A DNA stretch of 64,000 nt, taken from assembly GCF_036226605.1 (NCBI RefSeq), contig NZ_CP109000.1, positions 1,856,501 through 1,920,500 of the forward strand, written 5' to 3'. Position 1 is the stretch's first letter; each line of letters opens with the position of its first letter. The position numbers and the translations under genes were made by a program. The notes beneath the pieces are model-generated. The model saw nothing but the letters and a program-made list of their open reading frames with translations, was not told the DNA's origin and searched no databases. This DNA comes from Streptomyces sp. NBC_00704 (GTDB lineage Bacteria; Actinomycetota; Actinomycetes; Streptomycetales; Streptomycetaceae). Shown here one piece after another: positions 16,361 to 25,263 of this stretch.

Positions 16361-16655
16361 CGGCTGGTTCTCCTAGGGCGCGTGGTGCCGCCGGCCCGCT
16401 GGGGCCACTGGGCCACTCAGCCTAGACGGATATGGCCCCATGCCGCCCGGTTCATCTCCCCGCCGGCCTCCGTACATGGCTGAAACCTTGACAAGTGGCC
16501 GGAGCAGGCAGGAGATTGACGCGCATAGAAATCCACTGGACAGCTGTTCACTGTATTTTCTACGCGCGTCGCTCACCCGTTCCGCGGGGCGCGGCCCCCT
16601 CGTTCCGTGCTCCACCCTCGTCCCGGCGCTCACGTACGTCCCCGGAGGGATTCCG
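16361..16655. other. divergent intergenic region before nuclease
   Basis: This region holds TTGACA at about 16487 and an AT-rich patch around 16540-16565 (GTTCACTGTATTTT) that could carry promoter elements or a single PHO-box-like unit. No gene is supported; the reading frame is open upstream of the nuclease, but the sequence lacks coding character. Confidence 0.4.
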
Positions 16656-18482
16656 TTGCCGAGCAAGAAGTCCGCGCGTCTCGCCGCGCTCACCGTCGCC
16701 GCCGTCTGTTCCGCGGCCTCCACCGTCGCCCTCGGCGCACCCGCGCAGGCGGACACGGTGGCCATTCACGACATCCAGGGCACGACCCGGATATCGCCCT
16801 ACGCCGGCAAGGCGGTCACGGGTGTGGCCGGAATCGTCACCGGCGTGCGCACCTACGGTTCGTCCAAGGGGTTCTGGATCCAGGATCCGAACCCGGACGC
16901 CGACCCCGCCACCAGTGAGGGCGTGTTCGTCTTCACCAGCTCCGCCCCGAAGGTCGCCGTCGGCGACTCCGTCACGGTCACCGGCACGGTGTCGGAGTTC
17001 GTGCCCGGCGGCGCGGCCGGCGGCAACCAGTCGGTCACGGAGATCACCAAGCCGACGGTGACGGTCGTCTCCGGCGGCAACGCGGTCCCGGCCGCGACCG
17101 TCGTGAACGCGCGGTCGGTCCCGGCCGCGTACACCCCGGACGGCGACCCCGCCGCCGCGGGCTCCGTCAACGGCCTGACCCTGCGCCCCGGCCGGTACGC
17201 CCTGGACTACTACGAGTCCCTCGAAGGCATGAACGTCCAGGTCGCGGACGCCCGTGTGGTGACCGCCACCGACCCGTACAGCGAGCTGTGGGTCACGGTG
17301 AAGCCGCGCGAGAACGCCACCCGCCGCGGGGGCGCCCTCTACGGCTCCTACACGTCGCAGAACACCGGCCGGCTACAGATCCAGTCGCTGGGCGCGACCG
17401 CCGACTTCCCCGTCGCGAACGTCGGCGACACCCTCACCGGCGTCACCGAAGGCCCCCTGGACTACAACCAGTTCGGCGGTTACACCCTCGTCGCCGGGCG
17501 GCTCGGCACGCTGAAGAGCGGCGGCCTGGAGCGGGAGACGACCCGGAAGCAGAAGCGGGACGAGCTGGCGGTCGCCACCTACAACGTCGAGAACCTCGAC
17601 CCCTCGGACACCACGTTCGAGCGCCACGCCGCCGCGATCGTGAACAACCTGAAGTCCCCCGACATCGTGTCCCTGGAGGAGATCCAGGACGACAACGGCG
17701 CCAAGGACGACGGCACGGTCACCGCCGGCGCGACGGTGGCCAGGCTGATCGATGCGATCGTCGCGGCCGGCGGCCCGACGTACGACTGGCGTGCCGTCGA
17801 CCCGGTCAACGACCAGGACGGCGGCGAGCCGGGCGGCAACATCCGCCAGGTGTTCCTCTTCAACCCGCAGCGGGTGTCCTTCACCGACCGCGCGGGCGGC
17901 GACTCCACCACCGCGGTGGGCGTTGCCAAGGTGCACGGCAAGGCGCGGCTGACGGCCTCCCCCGGCCGCGTCGCCCCCGGCGACGACGCGTGGAAGTCCA
18001 GCCGCAAGCCGCTCGCGGGCGAGTTCGTCTTCCGCGGCCGCACGGTCTTCGTCATCGCCAACCACCTCAACTCCAAGGGCGGCGACCAGGGTCTGACCTC
18101 GCAGTACCAGCCGGTGGCGCGCAGCTCGGAGGTCCAGCGCCACGCCCAGGCGACGCTGGTCAACGCGTTCGTCAAGAGCATCCTGGACGTCCAGAAGAAC
18201 GCGGACGTCGTCGCGCTCGGCGACATGAACGACTTCGAGTTCTCCGGCACCGCCCAGATCCTGGAGGGACGCGGCGAGCTGTGGTCGGCGATCAAGTCGC
18301 TGCCCAAGAGCGAGCGTTACACCTACGACTACCAGGGCAACCAGCAGGTCCTGGACCAGATCCTGGTGAGCCCGTCGATCCGGCGCGGCTGCGACTTCAG
18401 CTACGACAGCGTGCACATCAACTCGGAGTTCCACGACCAGGTCAGCGACCACGACCCGCAGGTGCTGCGCTTCGAGCCGTGA
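16656..18482 (+). CDS. secreted endonuclease/exonuclease/phosphatase-family nuclease
   Basis: This 608-residue protein starts at a TTG preceded by GGAGGG at six bases. It has a Sec signal peptide ending at APAQA (about 29). An OB-fold/lamin-tail-like N-terminal part (30-290) contains TGVAGIVTGVRTYGSSKGFWIQDP, typical of ExeM-like extracellular nucleases. A C-terminal DNase I-like domain shows ATYNVENLDP, SLEEIQDDNG, ANHLNSKGGD, LGDMNDFE and VSDHDPQ, the metal and catalytic residues. It likely degrades environmental DNA for phosphate and nitrogen. Confidence 0.9.
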   Translation: MPSKKSARLAALTVAAVCSAASTVALGAPAQADTVAIHDIQGTTRISPYAGKAVTGVAGIVTGVRTYGSSKGFWIQDPNPDADPATSEGVFVFTSSAPKVAVGDSVTVTGTVSEFVPGGAAGGNQSVTEITKPTVTVVSGGNAVPAATVVNARSVPAAYTPDGDPAAAGSVNGLTLRPGRYALDYYESLEGMNVQVADARVVTATDPYSELWVTVKPRENATRRGGALYGSYTSQNTGRLQIQSLGATADFPVANVGDTLTGVTEGPLDYNQFGGYTLVAGRLGTLKSGGLERETTRKQKRDELAVATYNVENLDPSDTTFERHAAAIVNNLKSPDIVSLEEIQDDNGAKDDGTVTAGATVARLIDAIVAAGGPTYDWRAVDPVNDQDGGEPGGNIRQVFLFNPQRVSFTDRAGGDSTTAVGVAKVHGKARLTASPGRVAPGDDAWKSSRKPLAGEFVFRGRTVFVIANHLNSKGGDQGLTSQYQPVARSSEVQRHAQATLVNAFVKSILDVQKNADVVALGDMNDFEFSGTAQILEGRGELWSAIKSLPKSERYTYDYQGNQQVLDQILVSPSIRRGCDFSYDSVHINSEFHDQVSDHDPQVLRFEP

Positions 18483-18491
18483 CCGTCCGCC

Positions 18492-18540
18492 CCGACAGGG
18501 CCGGCCGAACGGCCGTCATCCGTTCGGCCGGCCCTGTCGG
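18492..18540. terminator. bidirectional terminator
   Basis: Perfect 21-bp arms (18492-18512 and 18520-18540) with a 7-base loop lie between the convergent nuclease and DUF3618 genes. Confidence 0.9.
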
Positions 18541-18547
18541 GCCGCTG

Positions 18548-19108
18548 TCAGCACCCGCGGCGCCGCGCCCGGCTTCCGCCCGGCGCCTTGCCCGTGCCCT
18601 GCGTCGCGGCCAGCACGGCGGCCACCACCGCGGCCCCGGCGATCGCCGTCGGCCACGGATGACGCCGCACGAAGTCCACGGGCGCGCGCAGCACGCCGGG
18701 GGCGGAGCCGTCGCCGGTGCGCGCGGCCCCGGACCCCTTGTCGTGCAGGTCGTGACGGGTCCGCACCGCCCGCTCCTGGACCGAGTGCCCGGCCCGAGCC
18801 GCCGTCTCCTGGACGGCGTGCCCCGCCCGGCCCGCCCGCTCCTGTGTGGCGTGCCCCGCCCGGCCGGCCCGCTCCTGGACAGCGTGACCGGCGCGGTTCG
18901 CCCGGTCGTGCATGTGCCGCCCCGCCTCGGCGGCCGAACTGCGCAACTGCACGCTCATCGCGCCCGCACGGTCCCTGAGGTCGGCGGCACGGGCGCGGGC
19001 GCGTCCGCGCACATCGGCCTTGGCCGCCAGCTCCTCCACCGTCTCTCCCAGTTGGTGCCTGGTCTGCTCGATCTGCCGACGCAGGTCCGCCGCCGCCTTG
19101 TCCGTCAT
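18548..19108 (-). CDS. DUF3618 membrane-associated protein with 11-residue repeats
   Basis: This 186-residue protein begins with the DUF3618 motif DLRRQIEQTRHQLGETVEELAAKAD, followed by an amphipathic helical region. Five imperfect 11-residue repeats of the RAGHAVQERAG type lie at about 68-122, then one transmembrane helix (WPTAIAGAAVVAAVLA) and a basic tail. The ATG overlaps the upstream holin-family gene by four bases. The pair is common in actinobacteria and is probably cell-envelope related. The function is unknown. Confidence 0.82.
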   Translation of the reverse strand: MTDKAAADLRRQIEQTRHQLGETVEELAAKADVRGRARARAADLRDRAGAMSVQLRSSAAEAGRHMHDRANRAGHAVQERAGRAGHATQERAGRAGHAVQETAARAGHSVQERAVRTRHDLHDKGSGAARTGDGSAPGVLRAPVDFVRRHPWPTAIAGAAVVAAVLAATQGTGKAPGGSRARRRGC

Positions 19109-19524
19109 CGATGGGCCCTTTCCTTGATCTCCTCGACGTCGGCCTTCACGCTGCCGAGGGCCTCCTCGGGCGTCGGCGGCGTCGCCCGGCGCAACTGGGC
19201 ACGGCCTGCCAGGCCCAGTACGGCGGCGATCACGAACAGCACCGCCGTCACCACGAGCGCCGCCGCCCAGACGGGCAGCACCAGCGAGAGCGCGGCCACG
19301 GCCGTGCCGGCGAGGGCGAGCAGGCCGGCATAGCCGAACGCGCCCGCGGCGCCGAGCAGCCCGCCGCCGCGACCGGCGCGCCGCCCCTTCTCGGCCAACT
19401 CCGTCTTGGCCAGGGTGAGTTCCTGCCGTACGAGCAGGGAAAGCTGTTCGGTGGCCTGGCCGACGAGTTCGCCGACCGTGCGATGCCCGTCCTGGACGGG
19501 CCGGAAGTCCGTGGTGCCGGTCAC
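19105..19524 (-). CDS. phage holin family 3_6 (actinobacterial) membrane protein
   Basis: This 139-residue protein has an N-terminal helix (TVGELVGQATEQLSLLVRQELTLAKTEL) and two transmembrane segments at about 55-78 and 84-104, the layout of the actinobacterial superfamily III holin-like family. The name is historical; these chromosomal proteins occur with DUF3618 partners and are not prophage markers. It is translationally coupled to the next gene. Confidence 0.82.
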   Translation of the reverse strand: MTGTTDFRPVQDGHRTVGELVGQATEQLSLLVRQELTLAKTELAEKGRRAGRGGGLLGAAGAFGYAGLLALAGTAVAALSLVLPVWAAALVVTAVLFVIAAVLGLAGRAQLRRATPPTPEEALGSVKADVEEIKERAHR

Positions 19525-19672
19525 AGCGCTCCGCCTCCTCTCGGTTCCCGGAGCCCTCCGGGTACCCCTGCCGCCGCGCGCTAAGCGAGCGCCGGACTTC
19601 GCAGCAACACTTACCCGTATCTCGTAGGAGAATTAAGTAGAGCTTCACGATCGGCCCGCCCAGACTGCTCCC

Positions 19673-20620
19673 ATGACGACAGCCTCCGCCGCCGCCCCGA
19701 CGCTCTCCCCGACGCCCGTCCCGACGCCCGCCCCGGCCCGCACCGGGCCCTTCGGCCGGACCCTGTGCGCGATGGTCACGCCCTTCACCCCCTCCGGCGC
19801 GCTCGACCGCGAGGGCGCTCAGCGACTGGCCGACCGGCTGGTGTCCGCGGGCTGCGACGGTCTGGTGCTCTCGGGCACCACCGGCGAGTCGCCGACCACG
19901 TCGGACGCGGAGAAGGCGGAGCTGGTGGCGGCGGTGCGGGAGGCGGTCGGCGACCGGGCGTCGATCGTGACGGGGGCCGGCACCTCCGACACCCGCCACA
20001 CCGTCGGCCTCGCGCGGGCCGCCGAGAGGGCGGGGGCCGACGGCGTGCTCGTGGTCACCCCGTACTACAGCAGGCCCCCGCAGACGGCCGTCGAAGCCCA
20101 CTTCCGTGCGGTCGCGGACGCGTCCGCCCTGCCGGTGATGCTGTACGACATCCCCGCCCGCACCGGCACCCGGATCGAACCGGACACCCTGCTCAGGCTC
20201 GCCGAGCACCCCCGGATCGTCGCGGTGAAGGACTGCTCCTACGACTTCCTCGGCACGCAGAAGGTGCTCGCGCGCACCGATCTGGCGTACTACGCGGGCT
20301 GCGACGAACACAACCTCGCCCTGTACGCGGTCGGCGCGGCCGGATACGTCAGCACGGTGGCCAACGTGGTCCCGGACCGGATGCGGGCCGTCCTGGACGC
20401 CTTCGACGCCGGGGACACCGCCGCGGCCGCCCGGCGGCAACGGGACCTCACCGAGCTGGTGGCGGCGATGATGGCGTCGGACCTGCCCGGCGCGGTCACC
20501 GCCAAGGCCCTCCTGACCGACCTCGGCCTCCCCTCCGGCCCGCTCCGCGCACCGCTGCTCCCCGCCTCCCGCGAAACGGTCGGCGAGCTGCGCGCGGCCT
20601 ACGAACGCCTGGCCGCCTGA
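19673..20620 (+). CDS. dapA: 4-hydroxy-tetrahydrodipicolinate synthase
   Basis: This 315-residue enzyme condenses pyruvate with aspartate semialdehyde in the diaminopimelate/lysine pathway. The signatures are GTTGES (68-73), Y158 in MLYDIPARTG and the Schiff-base K186 in IVAVKDCSYD. The N-terminus carries about 25 extra residues rich in Pro, Thr and Ala. No Shine-Dalgarno is seen; CAGACT just upstream of the ATG may be the -10 of a leaderless mRNA. dapD lies 3 kb downstream but in a separate transcript. Confidence 0.9.
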   Translation: MTTASAAAPTLSPTPVPTPAPARTGPFGRTLCAMVTPFTPSGALDREGAQRLADRLVSAGCDGLVLSGTTGESPTTSDAEKAELVAAVREAVGDRASIVTGAGTSDTRHTVGLARAAERAGADGVLVVTPYYSRPPQTAVEAHFRAVADASALPVMLYDIPARTGTRIEPDTLLRLAEHPRIVAVKDCSYDFLGTQKVLARTDLAYYAGCDEHNLALYAVGAAGYVSTVANVVPDRMRAVLDAFDAGDTAAAARRQRDLTELVAAMMASDLPGAVTAKALLTDLGLPSGPLRAPLLPASRETVGELRAAYERLAA

Positions 20621-20651
20621 CGGGGCGGATCCCGGAAGGGGAAACGACAAA

Positions 20652-20676
20652 GGCAAGGAGGTCGCGCCTCCTTGCC
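20652..20676 (+). terminator. dapA terminator
   Basis: GGCAAGGAGG and CCTCCTTGCC pair perfectly around a TCGCG loop, 31 bases past the dapA stop. Confidence 0.8.
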
Positions 20677-20699
20677 ACTGACAACGTATAGCGCACAGG

Positions 20700-20719
20700 G
20701 GGGCTTGCCGCAAGGCCCC
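20700..20719 (+). promoter_or_regulatory. rifamycin-associated element (RAE)
   Basis: GGGGCTTGCCGCAAGGCCCC is an imperfect palindrome matching, as I recall it, the RAE found before rifamycin-inducible resistance genes in actinomycetes. A TATAGC -10-like hexamer (20687-20692) lies just upstream, so the element would sit at or just after the transcription start of helR. Confidence 0.8.
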
Positions 20720-20723
20720 CGTC

Positions 20724-20966
20724 GTGACGCACAATCCTTGGCCCGGGCCGGTGCACGGGCCGCCCGGCCGCGTCCGGTGCCCGCCGCCCGGTGTCCGGAC
20801 CCCTTCGCCCGCGGCGGAGAACGAGACCGAGAAGGAGCCCGGGGACGAGGCCGCGGACGAGGCCGCGGACGAGGCCGAGAACCCGAACACTCGCGAGCCG
20901 CGAGAATGGACCTACCCGGACGGCACGGACCGACCGCGGTCGCAAGCGATCTCATATCGGAGCTGA
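20724..20966 (+). CDS. possible 80-residue leader ORF before helR
   Basis: This frame opens at a GTG eight bases after the AAGG of the RAE and closes five bases before the helR GTG. It encodes a Pro/Gly-rich start, then an acidic DEAADEAADEAE run, then Arg/Ser. The first two thirds use GC-rich third positions; the end does not. It may be a translated leader or simply the helR 5-prime untranslated region. No homology is recognised. Confidence 0.3.
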   Translation: MTHNPWPGPVHGPPGRVRCPPPGVRTPSPAAENETEKEPGDEAADEAADEAENPNTREPREWTYPDGTDRPRSQAISYRS

Positions 20967-20970
20967 TGAC

Positions 20971-23148
20971 GTGACCCCCCTGACCACCGGGGCCTTCGAC
21001 CTTCCCGAGCGGCTGGCCCACAAGGCCGATCCGAAGCTGATCGCCGGCGACGAGCGGCACTTCGCGGCGCTCGCGGAGTGTCTCGAACAGTCGATCGCCG
21101 AGGTGTCCGAGCGTCTCGACGCCGAGCGCCGGGCGCCCGGCGGACTGGGCCGCGGGGCGATGGACCGCGACACCGAGATCCACCGGCTCACCGCCCGGCT
21201 GCGCGCACTGCGCCGCTTCGGGCTCGACCTGTGCCTCGGGCACATGGTCGGCGCCGACGACGGCGAGCCCGTGTACGTCGGACGCCTCGGACTCACCGAC
21301 AGTACGGGGCGCCGGCTGCTGCTCGACTGGCGCTCCCCGGCGGCCGAGCCGTTCTTCGGGGCGACCCACGCCAACCCGATGGGCCTGGCCAGCCGCCGCC
21401 GGTACCGCTGGACCCGCGGCCGGATCAGCGACTACTGGGACGAGGTGTTCGCGGCGGAAGGGTTCGCCGGGCACGCGGCTGCGCTCGACGACCAGTCCGC
21501 GTTCATCGCCAGCCTGGGCGGCAACCGCTCGGCCCGGATGCGCGACGTCCTCGGCACCATCCAGGCCGACCAGGACGCCGTCATCCGGGCGGGCTCCCGC
21601 GGCGCCCTGGTCGTCGACGGCGGGCCGGGCACCGGCAAGACCGTCGTCGCGCTGCACCGTTCCGCCTACCTCCTCTACTCCGACCCCCGTCTCGGCCACC
21701 GCCGCGGAGGCGTGCTGTTCGTCGGCCCGCACCGGCCCTACCTGGCCTACGTCGCCGACGTACTGCCCAGCCTCGGCGAGGAGGGGGTGCAGACGTGCAC
21801 GCTGCGCGACCTCGTCGCCGAGGGCGCGCAGGCGCGGCCCGAGGCCGACCCGGAGGCGGCCCGGCTGAAGTCGTCCGCGGAGCTGGTGCGCGCGATCGAG
21901 AAGGCCGTCGCGTTCTACGAGGAGCCCCCCGCCACGGGGATGACGGTCACCACCCACTGGTCCGACATCGCCCTGACGGCGGACGACTGGGCCGTGGCGT
22001 TCGACGCGGCGGATCCGGGCACGCCGCACAACGAGGCGCGCGAGCACGTCTGGGAGGAACTGCTCACGATCCTCGCCGACAAGCACGACGGCGACGCCCC
22101 GCCCGCGCTGCTGCGCAAGTCGCTGCTGCAGAACCGGGAGCTGGCGGCGGCGTTCAACCGGGCGTGGCCGCTGCTCGAAGCGGCCGACGTCGTCGGCGAT
22201 CTGTGGACGGTGCCCGCCTACCTGAGGATGTGCGCGCCGTGGCTGAAGCCGGACGAGGTCAAGCTGCTACAGCGTGCGCAGGCCCTGGCGCACGCCTGGA
22301 CGGTGTCCGACCTGCCGATCCTGGACGCGGCGCGCCACCGGGTCGGCGACCCGGAGGCGGCCCTGCGCGCCCGGCGGCACAAGGCCGTCCTCGCCGCCCA
22401 GCGCGAGCGCATGGACCTCGTCGTGGACAACCTGATCCGGGCCGTGGCCGACTCGGGGGCCGACGGTGACGACGGCGAGGGCCTGGTGACCATGCTGAGC
22501 GGCGAGGACGCCAAGGTCAGCCTGGTCGACGACGCCGAACTGCCGGTCGCCGACCCGGACCTGCTGGCCGGCCCGTTCGCGCACATCGTCGTCGACGAGG
22601 CGCAGGAACTGACCGACGCGGAGTGGCAGATGCTGCTGCTGCGCTGCCCCTCCCGCAGCTTCACCATCGTCGGCGACCGCGCCCAGGCCCGGCACGGCTT
22701 CACCGAGTCGTGGCAGGAACGGCTGGCCCGGATCGGGTTCGACCGGATCAGCCTGGCCTCCCTGAGCATCAACTACCGCACGCCGCAGGAGATCATGGCC
22801 GAGGCCGAGCCGGTCATCCGGGCGGTGCTCCCGGACGCCAACGTGCCGTCCTCGATCCGCAGCGGCGGCACCCCCGTCGTCCACGGATCCGTCACGGAGC
22901 TGCGGTCGGTCCTCGACGCCTGGCTCGCCGAGCACGCGGACGGGATCGCCTGCGTCATCGGCGACCCCACGTTCCGCGCCACCCCCCGCGTCCGCTCCCT
23001 CACCCCCGAACTGTCGAAGGGCCTCGAGTTCGACCTCGTCGTCCTCGTCGACCCGCAGAAGTTCGGCGAGGGCGTCCAGGGAGCGGTCGACCACTACGTG
23101 GCGATGACCCGAGCCACCCAGCAACTGGTCGTCCTGACGACCCCGTGA
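20971..23148 (+). CDS. helR: HelR-type HelD-like ATPase (rifamycin protection of RNA polymerase)
   Basis: This 725-residue UvrD/HelD-like superfamily 1 ATPase has Walker A GGPGTGKT at about 216-223, IVVDEAQELTDAEWQ (motif II), IVGDRAQ (motif III), INYRTPQEI (motif IV) and the C-terminal VAMTRATQQLVVL. The N-terminal helical hairpin (20-90) is the part that HelD proteins push into the RNA polymerase secondary channel. HelR displaces rifamycins from RNA polymerase. The RAE 250 bp upstream strongly supports HelR over general HelD. The GTG at 20971 follows CGGAG; a longer frame from 20791 is low-complexity. Confidence 0.87.
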   Translation: MTPLTTGAFDLPERLAHKADPKLIAGDERHFAALAECLEQSIAEVSERLDAERRAPGGLGRGAMDRDTEIHRLTARLRALRRFGLDLCLGHMVGADDGEPVYVGRLGLTDSTGRRLLLDWRSPAAEPFFGATHANPMGLASRRRYRWTRGRISDYWDEVFAAEGFAGHAAALDDQSAFIASLGGNRSARMRDVLGTIQADQDAVIRAGSRGALVVDGGPGTGKTVVALHRSAYLLYSDPRLGHRRGGVLFVGPHRPYLAYVADVLPSLGEEGVQTCTLRDLVAEGAQARPEADPEAARLKSSAELVRAIEKAVAFYEEPPATGMTVTTHWSDIALTADDWAVAFDAADPGTPHNEAREHVWEELLTILADKHDGDAPPALLRKSLLQNRELAAAFNRAWPLLEAADVVGDLWTVPAYLRMCAPWLKPDEVKLLQRAQALAHAWTVSDLPILDAARHRVGDPEAALRARRHKAVLAAQRERMDLVVDNLIRAVADSGADGDDGEGLVTMLSGEDAKVSLVDDAELPVADPDLLAGPFAHIVVDEAQELTDAEWQMLLLRCPSRSFTIVGDRAQARHGFTESWQERLARIGFDRISLASLSINYRTPQEIMAEAEPVIRAVLPDANVPSSIRSGGTPVVHGSVTELRSVLDAWLAEHADGIACVIGDPTFRATPRVRSLTPELSKGLEFDLVVLVDPQKFGEGVQGAVDHYVAMTRATQQLVVLTTP

Positions 23149-23178
23149 CGGAACCGAACTGCCGTCGGCTGCGGGTCG

Positions 23179-23204
23179 GTCGGCCGCCCTCGTCTCCGGC
23201 CGAC
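23179..23204 (+). terminator. possible helR terminator
   Basis: GTCGGCCG (23179-23186) and CGGCCGAC (23197-23204) form an 8-bp stem about 30 bases beyond the stop. The rest of the 287-bp gap to dapD shows nothing recognisable. Confidence 0.5.
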
Positions 23205-23435
23205 GGCGGCCGGCCGGGGCAGCGCGGGGCTCGGCGTGGAGAGCGCGGAGCACGCTCGGCGAACGCCTCGCACGGTGCTCGTCGCGCATCTCTCCGACGC
23301 GCGAGCGCCCTCCCGGGCCGTCTTCGGGCCGTGGAAGGGCGCTCGACGACGACCGGCGCCGATCGCCCGCCGGCGGTCCGGCGGCAGGTCGGGAGGGTGG
23401 TCGTCCGGGCGGCCGCGGGTCACGGCCGCCGTCGG

Positions 23436-24425
23436 TCAGTTGTGGCTGTGCAGGATCTCGTTCAGGCCGCCCCAGACCGCGTTGTTCGGGCGGGCCTCGA
23501 CGGCGCCGGTGACCGAGTTGCGGCGGAACAGGATGTTGGAGGCGCCGGAGAGTTCGCGGGCCTTGACGATCTGGCCGTCGGGCATGGTGACGCGGGTGCC
23601 CGCGGTGACGTACAGGCCGGCCTCGACGACGCACTCGTCGCCGAGGGCGATGCCGACGCCCGCCTCCGCACCGACGAGGCAGCGCTCGCCGATGGAGATG
23701 ATGACGCTGCCGCCGCCGGACAGCGTGCCCATCGTGGAGGCGCCGCCGCCGATGTCCGAGCCGTCGCCCACGACGACGCCCGCGGAGATGCGGCCCTCGA
23801 CCATGGAGGTGCCGAGGGTGCCGGCGTTGAAGTTGACGAAGCCCTCGTGCATGACCGTGGTGCCCTCGGCGAGGTGCGCGCCGAGGCGGACCCGGTCGGC
23901 GTCGGCGATGCGGACGCCCTTGGGGGCCACGTAGTCCGTCATGCGGGGGAACTTGTCGATGGAGGTGACCTGGAGGTGCAGGCCCCCGGCGCGGGCGTTC
24001 AGCCGGACCTTCTCGACGTCGTCCACGGCGACCGGTCCGAGCGAGGTCCACGCCACGTTGGCGAGGTGGCCGAACATGCCGTCCAGGCTCTGCCCGTGCG
24101 GCTTGACCAGCCGGTGGGAGAGGAGGTGGAGGCGCAGGTAGACGTCGTGCGCGTCGAGGGGCTTGTCGTCCAGCGAGGCGATGACCGTGCGGACCGCGAC
24201 GACCTCGACGCCACGGCGGGCGTCCGGGCCGATCGCCTTGGCCGCGCCCGCGCCGAGCAGTTCCACGGCCCGCTCCGCGGACAGCCGCTCGGTGCCGGAG
24301 GGGCCCGGCTCCGCGACCAGCTCGGGGGCGGGGAACCAGGTGTCGAGAACGGTGCCGTCGGCGGCGATGGTGGCGAGGCCGCCGGCCACGGCGCCGGTGG
24401 TGCGGGGAGCAGTCGTGTCGGTCAT
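23436..24425 (-). CDS. dapD: 2,3,4,5-tetrahydropyridine-2,6-dicarboxylate N-succinyltransferase
   Basis: This 329-residue protein is the actinobacterial DapD type: a globular N-terminal half, then a left-handed parallel beta-helix of hexapeptide turns ([25 protein letters not shown] through [15 protein letters not shown]), ending in [15 protein letters not shown]. It transfers succinyl from succinyl-CoA in the diaminopimelate pathway. TAGGTT (24432-24437) sits six bases before the ATG, indicating a leaderless transcript. Confidence 0.93.
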   Translation of the reverse strand: MTDTTAPRTTGAVAGGLATIAADGTVLDTWFPAPELVAEPGPSGTERLSAERAVELLGAGAAKAIGPDARRGVEVVAVRTVIASLDDKPLDAHDVYLRLHLLSHRLVKPHGQSLDGMFGHLANVAWTSLGPVAVDDVEKVRLNARAGGLHLQVTSIDKFPRMTDYVAPKGVRIADADRVRLGAHLAEGTTVMHEGFVNFNAGTLGTSMVEGRISAGVVVGDGSDIGGGASTMGTLSGGGSVIISIGERCLVGAEAGVGIALGDECVVEAGLYVTAGTRVTMPDGQIVKARELSGASNILFRRNSVTGAVEARPNNAVWGGLNEILHSHN

Positions 24426-24714
24426 GAGGGCAACCTAACCGGCGCGGGCCCGCGGAGGCCAACCCGCGCAGCGGTGTCTCAGGTGCCGGTCCGGCGGGCG
24501 CGGCCGGCCCTCGTCCGGCACGCCCTCGCTCCCCCTCCTCCGACTCCGCCGGCATCCCGCCCGACCCGGCCGCCATTGCCGCCGCCATTGCCGCCCGGCC
24601 GCCATTGCCGTCCCTGAGGCCACGGTCCGCGCCGAGGCGCGCCGTCCTGTCCGTCGCGGCCCGTGGAGCCGCGCAGCCGTGAACCCGCGAAACCGTGGGG
24701 ACGGGCCGGTGCGG
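24426..24714. other. intergenic region with GCCGCCATTGCC repeats
   Basis: This region separates dapD and the tetR stop. It holds three imperfect copies of GCCGCCATTGCC (24570-24610) and otherwise only GC-rich sequence. No RNA or gene is recognised apart from the dapD promoter at its left end. Confidence 0.6.
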
Positions 24715-25263
24715 TCAGGGGTTGGGGTCGGGCATGAGGCGGGAGAGCGCTTGCCTGGCGTACTCCTCGTCGTAGGGCGCGCCCGTCAGCAGGACCTGGA
24801 GGCAGATGCCGTCCATCAGTGCCACCAGGGCGCGGGCGGTGAGGGGGTCGGTGTGGCGGGCGAGCAGGGCGGCCGTGTCCTCGGTCCATTCGGCGGCGAC
24901 GGGGCGCAGGGCCGGGCGGCGCAGGGCGGCTAGGTAGAGCTCGTACTCCAGTTCCACGCCGGTGCGGTCGCCGGCGAGCCATTCGCCGAGGAGTCCGGCC
25001 AGTTCGGCGGGGAGGTCGGCGTCGGCGCCGGCCAGCCGGCCGCGCGCGGCGACCGCCTTGGCGAAGCCCTCACTGGCCTGGCGCAGGGCCGCGGTCATCA
25101 ACTCGTCGAGCGTGGCGAAGTGGTAGGTGGTGGAGCCCAGCGGCACGTCCGCCTCGGCGGCGACCGTGCGGTGGCTCAGCCCGGCCAGGCCTCTGGCGCC
25201 GACGACGCGGATCGCCGCGTCGATGATCCGCTGGCGGCGTTCGGGGTCGTGACGGCGGGGCAT
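24715..25263 (-). CDS. TetR-family regulator paired with SMR efflux
   Basis: This 182-residue protein has the helix-turn-helix GLSHRTVAAEADVPLGSTTYHF at about 28-49 and a TetR_C_6-like C-terminus (LVALMDGICLQVLLTGAP). Its ATG overlaps the SMR stop codon by one base (TGATG), so the two are co-translated. It probably represses the pair through the palindrome at 25584-25599 and responds to a cationic drug or metabolite carried by the pump. Confidence 0.87.
   Translation of the reverse strand: MPRRHDPERRQRIIDAAIRVVGARGLAGLSHRTVAAEADVPLGSTTYHFATLDELMTAALRQASEGFAKAVAARGRLAGADADLPAELAGLLGEWLAGDRTGVELEYELYLAALRRPALRPVAAEWTEDTAALLARHTDPLTARALVALMDGICLQVLLTGAPYDEEYARQALSRLMPDPNP

Noticed and set aside
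16440..16655. 72-residue N-terminal extension of the nuclease
   Set aside because: It would bury the signal peptide; the TTG at 16656 has GGAGGG at correct spacing followed by a good Sec signal.
19105..19524. Prophage remnant because of a holin-family gene
   Set aside because: No other phage genes, integrase or attachment sites; this family is a normal chromosomal partner of DUF3618 proteins.
20791..20970. N-terminal extension of helR from 20791
   Set aside because: The extension is a low-complexity Arg/Thr/Pro repeat, while the GTG at 20971 has a ribosome site and begins the conserved helical region.
24479..24982. Minus-strand 167-residue frame beside tetR
   Set aside because: It is out of frame with the TetR helix-turn-helix protein and made of Arg/Gly/Pro runs and repeat sequence.
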